From CBDHFQ01 sp965262565 (GTDB taxonomy: Bacteria > Bacteroidota > Bacteroidia > J057): DNA of 64,000 nt. The position numbers were made by a program, and so were the translations under genes. The DNA is taken from positions 496,001 to 560,000 of the forward strand of contig CBDHFQ010000020.1 in assembly GCA_965262565.1 (NCBI GenBank), read 5' to 3'. The notes beneath the pieces are model-generated. The model saw only the letters and a list, made by a program, of their open reading frames with translations, made no database searches and was not told the origin of the DNA. The first letter of the stretch is position 1. Every line of letters starts with the position of its first letter. This document shows, piece by piece, positions 55,416 through 64,000 of the stretch.

Positions 55416-57203
55416 TTACAAAAACATTTCCGTGTCCAGCCTTCTTGAAATAGCAAATGCAGCATTTACCAATCCTACGTGACTGTATGCTTGAGGAAAA
55501 TTACCCCATTGGCTACCCGTAGAAGGATCCACATCTTCACTCAATAATCCAACATGATTTGTATACTTGAGCAAGCGCTCAAAAAACTCTTGTGCTTCTT
55601 CCAGCCTTCCCAGATATGCCAATGTTTCCACATACCAAAAAGCACAAATAAGGAAAGTAGTTTCGGGTTTTCCAAAGTCATCTGAATGTTTATATCTGTA
55701 AAACAGACCTTCAGGAGTTCGTAACTCATTTTCCAGGGCTTTTACATGGCATTGAGCCTTTTGGCTTTTGGGATCGAGATATCCCATGGTAACCAACTGC
55801 AATAAACTCGCATCCAGATTTGTGGTGTCTACTGCTTGAGTGTAAACTTCCTTTTCAGCATGATAGCATGCTTCTATTTGTTGAACAGACTCTTTTACAA
55901 GTCTTTCGGAGAGCACCATCATCTCATAATCTCTGAATTTTTGAGCTATTTTTAAGGCAGCTCTACTTCCTGCCCAATGGAAGAGAAAAGTGTAACAATG
56001 AAGCTGGGCTTTATTTCTAAATTCCCATAGTCCGGCATCTGGCTCATGCATTGTAGTCTCGATTTTTCTCAAGATGCGCATGACTAGCGGAAGTAGATGA
56101 TGTTTAGCTTCATGTTTTAACCTTGCATCAACAAAGAGAGGTAGAAGGGAAACTAACACTTGCCCGTATACGTCATTTTGTATGTGCTCATAAGCTTGAT
56201 TTCCAATTCTTACTGGCTTATTTCCTAAATATCCACTCAATGGAACAATCTTTTCCACTAATTTAGCGTCTCCATTGATAGCATATAAGGGTTGGAACCG
56301 ATCGCCTTCGTTAATATTAACTGCTACATTTTCCACATAATGGGCATATTGCTCTAATTCCGTAAAATGCCCAATATTCGTAAGTGCTTTCAGTGTATAA
56401 TGTGCATCCCTGATCCAGCAATATCTATAGTCCCAATTTCTTGTACTTCCGGGAGACTCGGGCAGGCTAGTAGTTGTTGCTGCAATGATGGCTCCTGTAT
56501 CTTGATATTGGTGTAATTTTAAGGCTAAGGCAGAGCGCAAAACAGCGTCTTGTTGATATTGTCCGATAGAAGTTCTTTTCACCCACTGTCTCCAGTAAAG
56601 CTTGGTTTTGTGATAGAAGGTTTCCAGTGTACCTTCTAATTCTGCCTCCAGGGGAATACCCCAGGTTAGGGCAAGGTATTTATTTTCATTAAGAACAAAA
56701 GAGCGTCCTTCAGCGACATAGTTTAAGGCAATATTGGTGGTGAGGCGAACTTGTCGTTCTAATCCCATATAACGGATGTGGCTACTTCCAAAGAGAATTT
56801 CAGGATTTGTTTCTCCATAGTCCCCTCTTGGGGAACATATTACTTTAATCCTCGGAGTTCCATCCATGGGAATAACTCTTCTTGCTAGCAGTAATGGTTT
56901 GTAGTACCTTTCGTATTGATAAAATCGAGGTGCAAAATCCACTACCTTAAAACTTCCGTCTCCACAATGAAATTCTGTAACGAGAATATTTGTATTCTCA
57001 AGATAATATTGTTTGGAAGAATAATTTTCTGAGGCGGGGCTGATAGAAAATTCACCTCCTCTATCCTCATCTAACAGACTACCAAAGAGAAAACTGCTGT
57101 CAAATTTGGGCCAACATAACCACCCAATGTTAGCATTTGTGTCTATGAGGGCAAGGTAGGCACAATTACCAATTAATCCGTAGTTATAAGTGTTTTTTAT
57201 CAT
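55416..57203 (-). CDS. GH15-family glucoamylase/trehalase-like enzyme
   Basis: A 595-residue cytoplasmic protein with no signal peptide. The N-terminal domain (about 1-215) has MIKNTYNYGLIGNCAYLALI and IGWLCWPKFDSSFLFG, as in GH15 proteins with the DUF5911-type N-terminal part, and the (alpha/alpha)6 barrel follows with TRNWDYRYCWIRDAHYTLKA, the acid-type glutamate in DAGLWEFR (Glu394) and the base-type glutamate in LLSEDVDPSTGSQWGNFPQA. Known reactions: release of glucose from short alpha-glucans or trehalose hydrolysis by actinobacterial relatives; which one applies here is not known. It stands alone, upstream of nothing on its strand but aroC's side. Confidence 0.88.
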   Translation of the reverse strand: MIKNTYNYGLIGNCAYLALIDTNANIGWLCWPKFDSSFLFGSLLDEDRGGEFSISPASENYSSKQYYLENTNILVTEFHCGDGSFKVVDFAPRFYQYERYYKPLLLARRVIPMDGTPRIKVICSPRGDYGETNPEILFGSSHIRYMGLERQVRLTTNIALNYVAEGRSFVLNENKYLALTWGIPLEAELEGTLETFYHKTKLYWRQWVKRTSIGQYQQDAVLRSALALKLHQYQDTGAIIAATTTSLPESPGSTRNWDYRYCWIRDAHYTLKALTNIGHFTELEQYAHYVENVAVNINEGDRFQPLYAINGDAKLVEKIVPLSGYLGNKPVRIGNQAYEHIQNDVYGQVLVSLLPLFVDARLKHEAKHHLLPLVMRILRKIETTMHEPDAGLWEFRNKAQLHCYTFLFHWAGSRAALKIAQKFRDYEMMVLSERLVKESVQQIEACYHAEKEVYTQAVDTTNLDASLLQLVTMGYLDPKSQKAQCHVKALENELRTPEGLFYRYKHSDDFGKPETTFLICAFWYVETLAYLGRLEEAQEFFERLLKYTNHVGLLSEDVDPSTGSQWGNFPQAYSHVGLVNAAFAISRRLDTEMFL

Positions 57204-57321
57204 TTAAATATATGCCAGTGTGTATAATAGAGCATGAAAATAGTATAAGATCTCTGAATAATCTACACAATAGCCAATCAATATTTACTACTTAACCACA
57301 ATAAAATACCATTTAATTTTG

Positions 57322-58398
57322 TTATTTCCTGGCTTCATTTTCCATCACAAAATTTGTCATTACGATAGCTGCCATAGCTTCTACGATGGGTACGGCTCTG
57401 GGAACAACACAGGGATCATGTCTTCCTTTGGCTGGTAAATTGGTATGCTCTCCCGCTGCATTGATGGTAGGTTGGGACTGCATGATGGTAGACGTAGGTT
57501 TAAAGGCAACTTTAAATAAAATATCTTCGCCATTGCTGATTCCTCCCTGTATACCTCCAGAATAGTTTGTTTTAGTTCTGGGTATGCCATTATCTAAATA
57601 GAAGATATCGTTGTGTTCTGATCCTCTCATTCTGGTTCCTTCAAAGCCCGAACCAATTTCAAATCCTTTAACTGCATTAATTCCTAACATGGCAGCTCCC
57701 AGAGAAGCAGATAACTTATTGTAAATAGGTTCACCTAACCCAGCAGGTACATTTCTAATTCTTCCCATAATAGTGCCGCCTAAAGAATCTCCTTCTTTCC
57801 GTATTCGATCTATTCTCTCGTACATTTGGGCAGCCAATGATGAATCGGGGCATCTTACTGCCTTTGCTTTTTCCGACTCAAATGAAATGTTTTGAGGAAC
57901 AGTCGCCAGCTCAAGATCCTGGATAGAGTGTACCCATGCTTCAAAGATCATATTATTCTTAACGGTTAAATACTGCTTGGCTACTGCTCCTCCTATGACT
58001 CTGGCGATGGTTTCCCTGGCAGAAGAACGCCCACCTCCTCTATGGTCCCTTACACCATATTTGGCAAAGTAGGTATAATCTGCGTGGGAAGGTCTAAAGT
58101 TTTGAACCAGATGGTCATAATCTTTGGAACGGGCATTTGTATTGGCAACGAAAAAGCAAAGAGGGGCGCCAGTAGTAATTCCATTTACATGACCGGAGAA
58201 CAATTCAAATGTATCGCTTTCTTTTCGCTGGGTCGTGATTCTGCTTTGGCCTGGTTTTCTTCGATTTAACTCCTGCTGTATAAAAGCTGTATCTAGTTCA
58301 ATACCAGAAGGACATCCGTCTATAACCACCCCAACTCCACTTCCATGAGATTCTCCAAAACTTGTAATACGGAATAAGGTGCCAAAGGTATTTGACAT
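57322..58398 (-). CDS. aroC: chorismate synthase
   Basis: A 358-residue enzyme. The start is placed at ATG 58398 (MSNTFGTLFRITSFGESHGS), the usual family start; an ATG 24 bases upstream is less likely. All three signatures are present: GESHGSGVGVVIDGCP, RPSHADYTYFAKYG with DHRGGGRSSARETIARV, and MRGSEHNDIF. It makes chorismate from 5-enolpyruvylshikimate-3-phosphate with reduced flavin, the last step of the shikimate pathway in the cytoplasm. The full gene is single and intact; no other aro genes are nearby. It is one of the few housekeeping genes in the window and a good marker for taxonomy. Confidence 0.97.
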   Translation of the reverse strand: MSNTFGTLFRITSFGESHGSGVGVVIDGCPSGIELDTAFIQQELNRRKPGQSRITTQRKESDTFELFSGHVNGITTGAPLCFFVANTNARSKDYDHLVQNFRPSHADYTYFAKYGVRDHRGGGRSSARETIARVIGGAVAKQYLTVKNNMIFEAWVHSIQDLELATVPQNISFESEKAKAVRCPDSSLAAQMYERIDRIRKEGDSLGGTIMGRIRNVPAGLGEPIYNKLSASLGAAMLGINAVKGFEIGSGFEGTRMRGSEHNDIFYLDNGIPRTKTNYSGGIQGGISNGEDILFKVAFKPTSTIMQSQPTINAAGEHTNLPAKGRHDPCVVPRAVPIVEAMAAIVMTNFVMENEARK

Positions 58399-58507
58399 AG
58401 TGTTGAAATTGACAGTTAACATTGTTTATAAAGAGGCAAATATAGAAAGCCGATGTTTAACTGCCTAATAACATAATGCCTGTGGGAATTATATCACTTC
58501 CAAACTT

Positions 58508-59749
58508 CTAGTTAAATGAATCCTGGTTCGTTCCCTGGGGAACACTTGGAGGAGAAACAATAGGTGGGGAATATTCTCCTGGGTTCAATAATTCAAATTC
58601 TACTCTTCTATTCAAACTTCTTCCTTCTTCTGTATCATTATTGGATATGGGTTGAGTATCTCCGTATCCATCTGAAGTAATTCTACCCATTTTAACTCCT
58701 CTATTAGAGAGAAAATATTTTACTTTAAATGCTCTTTTAACAGATAGTATTTTGTTATCCCTGCTGGAACCAGTGTTATCCGTATGGCCAGAAATCTTTA
58801 AGCTGTATTCGGGATATCTATTGAGAATAGTAGCTAGAGAATCCAATACATATTCACTTTCCATAGTAAGATTAGCTGTACCACTTTCGAAATTGATGTT
58901 TTGAACTGCTCTGTCGAACACGCCTTGTTCTTCCTGGGTCATTCTGCCAGTGTTATTATCTACGAAATTATCCAGATTATTCGAAGGTTTATTATTAAGA
59001 TCTTCTTTTTCAACCGTATTGTCTTTAGAGGGGCAGCCCATATACATGAGTAATCCAGGTTCATCTGGACATTGATCCTCAGAATCTACCACTCCATCCT
59101 GATCTGAATCTTTTGAGTTTTCTGCCACCGCCGGAGGAACATCTACCGGCTGTTCTTCTTCTTCTTCCGGTTTCGTTTTTGTACCAGGTAAGGCGAACAC
59201 TAGTCCGGCCGAGTAGGCAACATGTTGAAAATCTTCTTCATTTAGCTCCAGTTTATAAGTTCCCTGTACCTGGAAACTAAAGGTAGGACTAAATCTGAAT
59301 TTAAGACCCAATGCTGCAGGAATATATATTCTGTTGATATTGCTTGCAGAATTTAGACCAAATCCGGTAGAAATGAAAGGAGCGAAAAAGGCATCCTCTT
59401 CAAAAATAGTACCATTGGATTTGAGCTGCATCATAGCACTTACATCAATAAGAGAAGTACTTTTCGTTTCTTCTTCTGAAATGGGATAGTCATTGACCGT
59501 TGGAACGAAAGAGGAATTGAATGATAGGTTAAGCCAATTATTCACATATGCATGCGCTCCGACAGTTAGACCAAAACTTAATGAATCTGTCCTAAAATAC
59601 TCACCTGTCAAAGGACCGAAATAATCTAATGCAGTACCAGATAATTCAGCTTGCCAGGGATAGTCTTTTGTCTGAGCCATCAACTGCCCGGAAAATAAAC
59701 TACATCCAAGGAGGCCAAGGAATATTATTCTAACAATCTTTCGCATCAT
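58508..59749 (-). CDS. OmpA-family outer-membrane protein with TSP3-like linker, paralogue 1
   Basis: A 413-residue protein with signal peptide (ending near MAQ, 26), an N-terminal beta-barrel-type domain (about 30-190), an acidic linker with one calcium-type repeat (DSDQDGVVDSEDQCPDEPG, about 214-232) and an OmpA-like peptidoglycan-binding domain (about 288-392) with INFESGTANLTMESEYVL, ISGHTDNTGSSRDNKILS, SDGYGDTQPISNNDTEEGR and NRRVEFEL. The peptidoglycan-binding Asp/Arg pair is present in these motifs. It anchors the outer membrane to the wall. It is 138 bases downstream of its paralogue at 59888 on the same strand and may be cotranscribed. Confidence 0.93.
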   Translation of the reverse strand: MMRKIVRIIFLGLLGCSLFSGQLMAQTKDYPWQAELSGTALDYFGPLTGEYFRTDSLSFGLTVGAHAYVNNWLNLSFNSSFVPTVNDYPISEEETKSTSLIDVSAMMQLKSNGTIFEEDAFFAPFISTGFGLNSASNINRIYIPAALGLKFRFSPTFSFQVQGTYKLELNEEDFQHVAYSAGLVFALPGTKTKPEEEEEQPVDVPPAVAENSKDSDQDGVVDSEDQCPDEPGLLMYMGCPSKDNTVEKEDLNNKPSNNLDNFVDNNTGRMTQEEQGVFDRAVQNINFESGTANLTMESEYVLDSLATILNRYPEYSLKISGHTDNTGSSRDNKILSVKRAFKVKYFLSNRGVKMGRITSDGYGDTQPISNNDTEEGRSLNRRVEFELLNPGEYSPPIVSPPSVPQGTNQDSFN

Positions 59750-59887
59750 AGTCTCTAAGAATCACTTCTATACAAGTTTATTATAGCATATTTGATGCTA
59801 AATAGTTAATTTCAAAACGAATATTTTAGATGAATAAGTATAAATTTTTTATAAATTGAAATAAAGCGATGTAAGGCTTTTGGTTAT

Positions 59888-61288
59888 TCATTCAATAATT
59901 ATCTCAAAATTTACCCTTCTATTTTGCTGTCTGCCTATCTCTGTATCATTTGACGTAAGTGGAATATTGTCTGCATAGCCGTCAGAAATAATTCTCGATT
60001 GACTGATTTCCCAAGTCTTCACTAAATAATATTTTATCTTAAAAGCTCTCATGACAGAAAGGATTTTGTTATTTCGATAAGCACCTAAATTATCTGTGTG
60101 TCCTGCTATTCGTAACTTTACTTGAGAGCATGATAACATGATATCAGCAATTTGGCTTAGGTTTCTAAGTCCTTCTTGTCGAATACTAAAACTTCCCTTA
60201 TCAAAATAAACGCTTAACTCTTGAATGGACTGTTGAGAAACATTGACACAAGGCAGTTCCTGCCTGGCTCTTTCTAATTCATGGGCATTGTTATTTTGAG
60301 GGTAAACTTGAGTATCAGTATGCTGATGAGAATTCTTCATTTCACTTTGATCATCTTTGGAGAAATGCTCAATAATATCTGTGGATGGATCGACCTTGGA
60401 AAATGGATCGATCTTTTCTCCCAAGAAGTCATTTTCTGAGTAACTATGATCTAATTGTTCAGGCTGCGAGCCCACTTTAGCTCCCTCTTCCATATAAGCT
60501 ATTCCTTGTTGTAGAGTATCCTGAAGATCCACTAAAAGAGGTAGATCATTTTCCGTGTTGGCAGGCACTTTGCACCCATCATATCTTGGAAATCCCGCTT
60601 CCTCTGGGCACAAATCCTGGGAGTCGACGATTCCGTCTCCATCTTTGTCTTGTGGAAATATTTCAGTCAGTAAAATTTGATATTCCAGGGGATCAGGCAT
60701 TGGTAATTGGGCAGGTGGAGGAGAGTGCTTGGAAGGAATTTGATAGGTTATTCCAAGGGTATAAGTAGTCGGTTGGAAATGATCATTTAGCGAGTTTCTA
60801 CTTTGAACGTGGGACAAGATGGCCCACTTAGGAGTTAGCTGAAATCGAATTCCTCCTCCAAATGGAATAAAAACATCCTGTACCCTTTCGTGATAACTTC
60901 CTCCAATTCCCAAGGAGACATAAGGTGCTATCAAAGCATCTTCAGATATAAAGATGCCATTATTAAATTTAAACTTCAGATTATAACTCATCATACCAAA
61001 TGCTCCTCTGGCAAATAGTTCTTCTGAAATAGGGTAGGGGACATCATGGGAAATAATGATATTTGTGGAAAAATCGAATGCTCCATTCAAAAATCGACTC
61101 AAGGAGAAATAGGTACCGGGATCAAGAGGTCTGATTCTTTTATCTGCTAAGGCTTCAGGAAGGTCAAATTTGATGGCAGATCCTCCTATTGTCATCCCCC
61201 ATTTCCTTTCTCTGGTCTGGCATGTGACAGGATTTATCAGAGAAGAAAACCCTGTAATAATTATGATAATGACTACTTTCCAACCCAT
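59888..61288 (-). CDS. OmpA-family outer-membrane protein with TSP3-like linker, paralogue 2
   Basis: A 466-residue protein of the same plan as the downstream paralogue: signal peptide (MGWKVVIIIIITGFSSLINP, cleavage near TCQ), barrel-type domain (about 30-190), one calcium-type repeat (DKDGDGIVDSQDLCPEEAGF, about 214-233) and an OmpA-like domain (about 360-466) with VYFDKGSFSIRQEGLRNLSQ, IAGHTDNLGAYRNNKILS and SDGYADNIPLTSNDTEIGRQ. The linker (about 240-350) is longer and more polar than in paralogue 1 and carries low-complexity D/S/E text, which could be exposed at the surface. The pair probably arose by gene duplication. Confidence 0.92.
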   Translation of the reverse strand: MGWKVVIIIIITGFSSLINPVTCQTRERKWGMTIGGSAIKFDLPEALADKRIRPLDPGTYFSLSRFLNGAFDFSTNIIISHDVPYPISEELFARGAFGMMSYNLKFKFNNGIFISEDALIAPYVSLGIGGSYHERVQDVFIPFGGGIRFQLTPKWAILSHVQSRNSLNDHFQPTTYTLGITYQIPSKHSPPPAQLPMPDPLEYQILLTEIFPQDKDGDGIVDSQDLCPEEAGFPRYDGCKVPANTENDLPLLVDLQDTLQQGIAYMEEGAKVGSQPEQLDHSYSENDFLGEKIDPFSKVDPSTDIIEHFSKDDQSEMKNSHQHTDTQVYPQNNNAHELERARQELPCVNVSQQSIQELSVYFDKGSFSIRQEGLRNLSQIADIMLSCSQVKLRIAGHTDNLGAYRNNKILSVMRAFKIKYYLVKTWEISQSRIISDGYADNIPLTSNDTEIGRQQNRRVNFEIIIE

Positions 61289-61424
61289 ATAAGCTAAAGG
61301 ATAATTAATTACCCCAAAAAGTCAGCAATTTATATGGTTTTTGACAAATGAAAATTACGAGTGATAAAACATGCGGTCATTCAAAAATATCACTGAAATT
61401 ATTTATTAACTAACACGAAATAAT

Positions 61425-61865
61425 TTATTCGATTCTTATGTAGGTATCCGTTTGAGAAATTCCATCAATAAAGGAAAGTAACACCAGCGAATCTTCTGTC
61501 AATTTAACAATTTGCTGTTCACCTTCTTGTTCAGTGATAATCATCCCTTCAGCATAAGTAAAATGGAGAAGCTGAGGATCTAATTCTGGTGTTTCTCTGA
61601 TGAGTTTATTCTCTTTAGTGATAGCGATGGTAGCAGTACCTAAATCACTGTCATTTAACGGAATATCTCCTACCTGCTTACTTACTATCTTCCATTTACC
61701 AATTAATTCAGGGACTACCTCGTATTCCTGAGGAGGAATAGCAGCAAGTGAATCTGTTACTGTCTCAAAGGATTCCTCTTCAGATTCAGATGATTCATTT
61801 GAGATATCAGTGCATCCAACACATATGACAAGGACAGAGAATAATATAACAGTAAAACGGAACAT
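61425..61865 (-). CDS. small lipoprotein, lipocalin-like
   Basis: A 146-residue protein with lipobox VGC (Cys18) after a hydrophobic N-terminus. An acidic spacer (SSESEEESFETVTD) precedes a domain that begins LIGKWKIVSKQVGDIPLND, like the lipocalin-type or DUF4488-type beta barrels of Bacteroidota lipoproteins, and ends TDTYIRIE. No residue suggests enzyme activity. Possibly an outer-membrane stress or structural lipoprotein. It stands alone between the OmpA pair and the alpha/beta hydrolase, all on the same strand. Confidence 0.75.
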   Translation of the reverse strand: MFRFTVILFSVLVICVGCTDISNESSESEEESFETVTDSLAAIPPQEYEVVPELIGKWKIVSKQVGDIPLNDSDLGTATIAITKENKLIRETPELDPQLLHFTYAEGMIITEQEGEQQIVKLTEDSLVLLSFIDGISQTDTYIRIE

Positions 61866-61953
61866 ATAATTACGTAAAGGTGTGTTTAAAGTAGTACATT
61901 TTTGAATGTTCTCATAGAAAATTAAGTAGGAAATCGCGTTTCATCCAAAATCA

Positions 61954-62727
61954 TCAAGAGGAAGTAGGCCGCTGTAGAAAAGTATGGACGATCTCTATAA
62001 AACTTTTTGGTGATTCAGCATGAATCCAATGGCCTGTATCTGGAACTGTAATTAACTGTACATTCATGAAATTTTTTCTAAGTTGATCCCAGTCTTCATC
62101 CGTCACGTAATTTGAATATTCACCTCTAATAAAGAGGGCTGGCAGATGGAATTGATCAGGCACATCAAGACCCTCACAAATATGTAAATATTTCTTACTG
62201 ATTACAGCTAAGTTAAACTTCCATCTGTATGTCTCTCCTTGTTTGACAAGTCCTTTCAGTAGGAACTGGCGGATTCCTGTCTCTGGTATATCTGTAGATA
62301 ATAATTTATCTACTTCCGATCTTCTGCTGATGGAAGATAGATTGACAGATAACAGCGCCTCAATAATTTCATTGTGATATGGGGGATAGAATTTCGGGGC
62401 AATATCAACAATAATAAGCTTTCGAACTAGCTCCGGAAAATGAAACGCAAATGTCATCGCAGTTTTTCCCCCCATAGAATGTCCAAGGATATATGCCTGA
62501 TCTATTGAATGAGCATCCAGAAAATCCTTTAAATCCTGGGCCATTTCTTTATATCCCCACTCAGGATGATGAAAAGAAGTACCATGATTTCTTTGATCGA
62601 CTAACATAACCTGATAGTGTTCCGATAATGATCTTCCGACAGTAGTCCAGTTGTCCAGGGAACCAAACAGACCATGAAGTAACACTAAAGGAGTACCTTC
62701 TCCGAATACTTTGGTATTCAATAACAT
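61954..62727 (-). CDS. alpha/beta hydrolase
   Basis: A 257-residue cytoplasmic protein with oxyanion-hole text LLHGLFGSLDNW (17-28), nucleophile elbow GHSMGG (Ser97 or so), an acid strand near LPALFIRGEYSNYVTDED, and the catalytic histidine in TGHWIHAESP. The closest known pattern is the YbfF/esterase group of the AB-hydrolase family, with a small cap region. The triad Ser-Asp-His is complete, so the protein should be active on an ester or thioester. It is followed by the YdcF-type gene's stretch on the same strand. Confidence 0.88.
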   Translation of the reverse strand: MLLNTKVFGEGTPLVLLHGLFGSLDNWTTVGRSLSEHYQVMLVDQRNHGTSFHHPEWGYKEMAQDLKDFLDAHSIDQAYILGHSMGGKTAMTFAFHFPELVRKLIIVDIAPKFYPPYHNEIIEALLSVNLSSISRRSEVDKLLSTDIPETGIRQFLLKGLVKQGETYRWKFNLAVISKKYLHICEGLDVPDQFHLPALFIRGEYSNYVTDEDWDQLRKNFMNVQLITVPDTGHWIHAESPKSFIEIVHTFLQRPTSS

Positions 62728-62799
62728 ATGAATTCCTTTCTGTTAAGATGATGATTTGATTTTTTGAGAATTACCCTTCTACATACTCCCATTTACATG

Positions 62800-63423
62800 C
62801 TAATATTTAAGCCAATAATAAACACTCTTGACGTACTCATTATTGACAAATAGTAACCCTTCTTCACTCAGCCACCATTGATTAGTATCATAAGTTTGAG
62901 GTTCTGAACCGACAACAACGATAGCAATATTTGCCTCTTCAAATTTATCCGTAAATACGCTTTTAATCCTTCGGGTGTGGAACTTGGAACTTATAATCAT
63001 TATTCTGGAGTAGCCTCTTTGAATGGAATAGCCCAGAATTTCTTCTGACTCTTCAAATGTGCTGGAACCTGCCTGAAGTAAATGAATAGCAGAGCTATCA
63101 ACCCCTTCAGAAATAAGCACTTTTTGTGTTAACTCAGCATCTGTCATTTCTATTCCTGCCGCCTTTAATGTACCACTAATAATCCCTCCTGTAGGAATTA
63201 ATACAGGAATAAATCCTTCTTTATATAATTTGACTGCTTTTATTCCTCTTTCATATGATGCCCCTGACAATATAAAAGCCGCATCTACCTTTACGGGGTG
63301 ATCCTCATATATTAATATATTTCCAATGGTTCTTAATATGGGAACTCTTAACAAATAGAGAACTAGTAATCCTATAAAAATAGAGCTAAAGATGATCAAT
63401 ATACGCTTGAACCACTTTTTCAT
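62800..63423 (-). CDS. YdcF/ElyC-family protein (DUF218)
   Basis: A 207-residue protein with an N-terminal membrane span (about residues 7-30), then a DUF218 domain: AAFILSGASYERGIKAVKLYKEG, FIPVLIPTGGIISGTL, SSTFEESEEILGYS, RIMIISSKFHTRRIKSVF. The family includes ElyC and YdcF of E. coli, which affect the envelope or bind S-adenosylmethionine in some reports; its reaction is not clear. It lies upstream of the alpha/beta hydrolase gene, 72 bases apart, with the peptidase gene before it on the same strand, so the three could be one unit. Confidence 0.85.
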   Translation of the reverse strand: MKKWFKRILIIFSSIFIGLLVLYLLRVPILRTIGNILIYEDHPVKVDAAFILSGASYERGIKAVKLYKEGFIPVLIPTGGIISGTLKAAGIEMTDAELTQKVLISEGVDSSAIHLLQAGSSTFEESEEILGYSIQRGYSRIMIISSKFHTRRIKSVFTDKFEEANIAIVVVGSEPQTYDTNQWWLSEEGLLFVNNEYVKSVYYWLKY

Positions 63424-63468
63424 TGTGATTGTATTGAGCCAGGTAGATAAACCACCTATATTCTTAAA

Positions 63469-64000
63469 TTAGGAAGATAAATCTGCATAATTCTGATGGA
63501 ATTGGACGATGGTTTCAATCCCTTTCAAATAATTAAATACGCCATAATGCTCATTCGGGCTATGAATAGCATCCGAATCGAGACCAAATCCCATTAATAT
63601 TGTATCAATGCCAAGGACTTGTTGGAACATAGCTACAATTGGAATAGACCCTCCTTCTCTCGTAGGAATCGGATCTTTACCAAAAGTGGCCTTCATAGCA
63701 TTTGCCGCAGCCTGGTAACCCGTAGAATGAGTAGATAGCACCGCAGCTTCTCCGCCATGATGGGGAGTTACTTTTACTTTTATTCCTTTAGGGGCAATGG
63801 ATGTGAAATGCGATGCGAAAAGTTCAGTAATATGTTCTGATCGTTGATTGGGAACTAACCTCATCGAAATTTTAGCGTGAGCTTTGGAAGGGAGCACCGT
63901 TTTTGCCCCTTCACCTATATATCCTCCCCATATACCATTTACATCAAGTGTAGGACGTATAGCAGTCCGTTCAACAGGAGAATAGCCTTCTTCTCCCATA
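63469..64000 (-). CDS. M20-family peptidase, C-terminal part
   Basis: The last 176 residues of a longer gene that begins beyond the right edge. It shows the M20 dimerisation domain (GVNGIWGGYIGEGAKTVLP-type text: LDVNGIWGGYIGEGAKTVLP) and the second catalytic domain with TREGGSIPIVAMFQQVLG and GFGLDSDAIHSPNEHYGV, which carries the metal-binding His-Ser-Pro-Asn-Glu segment. This is the dipeptidase-like (CNDP/PepV-type) branch of M20. The catalytic first half is outside the window. It is 45 bases upstream of the YdcF-type gene. Confidence 0.88.
   Translation of the reverse strand, partial: MGEEGYSPVERTAIRPTLDVNGIWGGYIGEGAKTVLPSKAHAKISMRLVPNQRSEHITELFASHFTSIAPKGIKVKVTPHHGGEAAVLSTHSTGYQAAANAMKATFGKDPIPTREGGSIPIVAMFQQVLGIDTILMGFGLDSDAIHSPNEHYGVFNYLKGIETIVQFHQNYADLSS

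Overview
The window comes from a Bacteroidota chromosome. The signs are two ECF-sigma/FecR/TonB-receptor cassettes (one with a SusC/SusD pair), four proteins with type IX secretion C-terminal tails, FecR proteins with the DUF4974-type C-terminus, many short-lipobox lipoproteins, and AT-rich spacers without Shine-Dalgarno sequences. Gene content fits a free-living, polymer-degrading Saprospiria or Cytophagia type; the class cannot be fixed from the sequence alone. No rRNA, tRNA, CRISPR array or complete insertion sequence was seen.

Layout. 1-3.7 kb: a partial tartrate/D-malate-type dehydrogenase and a large type IX cargo protein. 3.8-11.8 kb: a nutrient-uptake locus in which an ECF sigma factor and a GlxA/AraC-type regulator diverge from FecR-SusC-SusD, ending in a strong terminator. 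11.8-22.5 kb: exported hydrolases (beta-lactamase fold, phosphodiester glycosidase fold, prolyl oligopeptidase, penicillin acylase fold, sulfatase) and a GguC/AraD1-type sugar-acid enzyme. 22.5-27.4 kb: an accessory island of broken conflict-type genes: two tandem EAD-CHAT caspase-like genes at different stages of decay, a XisI gene with an amber stop, an apparently intact MNT/HEPN toxin-antitoxin pair, a sugar-phosphate isomerase-like gene, and a c-type cytochrome gene cut off beside a fragment of an Rpn-type nuclease. 27.5-31.6 kb: a second sigma/FecR/TonB receptor cassette. 31.6-38 kb: a DUF1800/DUF1501 pair, each broken by one extra base, followed by two type IX cargo proteins. 39-46 kb: a zinc metalloprotease, an array of palindromic repeats, RidA, a beta-lactamase-fold protein, ThuA-like and UlaG-like proteins. 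46-57 kb: an FG-GAP type IX protein, GH13 alpha-amylase, ROK-like and TPR proteins and a GH15 enzyme. 57-64 kb: chorismate synthase, two OmpA-family paralogues, a small lipoprotein, an alpha/beta hydrolase, a YdcF-type protein and a partial M20 peptidase.

How the genes fit together. Both receptor loci look like trans-envelope switches: an STN-bearing outer-membrane receptor, a membrane FecR anti-sigma factor and an ECF sigma factor. Around them are exported enzymes for proteins, sulfated glycans and alpha-glucans. The most unusual parts are the decaying CHAT/XisI/HEPN island, the repeat array at 41.6-42.0 kb and a set of single-base gains in otherwise well-preserved genes. No clearly new working system was found. 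Several start codons were moved from upstream TTG/GTG to internal ATG where the signal peptide or family start supports it; two large genes have no ATG available and seem to start with TTG. All family assignments rest on reading motifs by eye, not on database searches.
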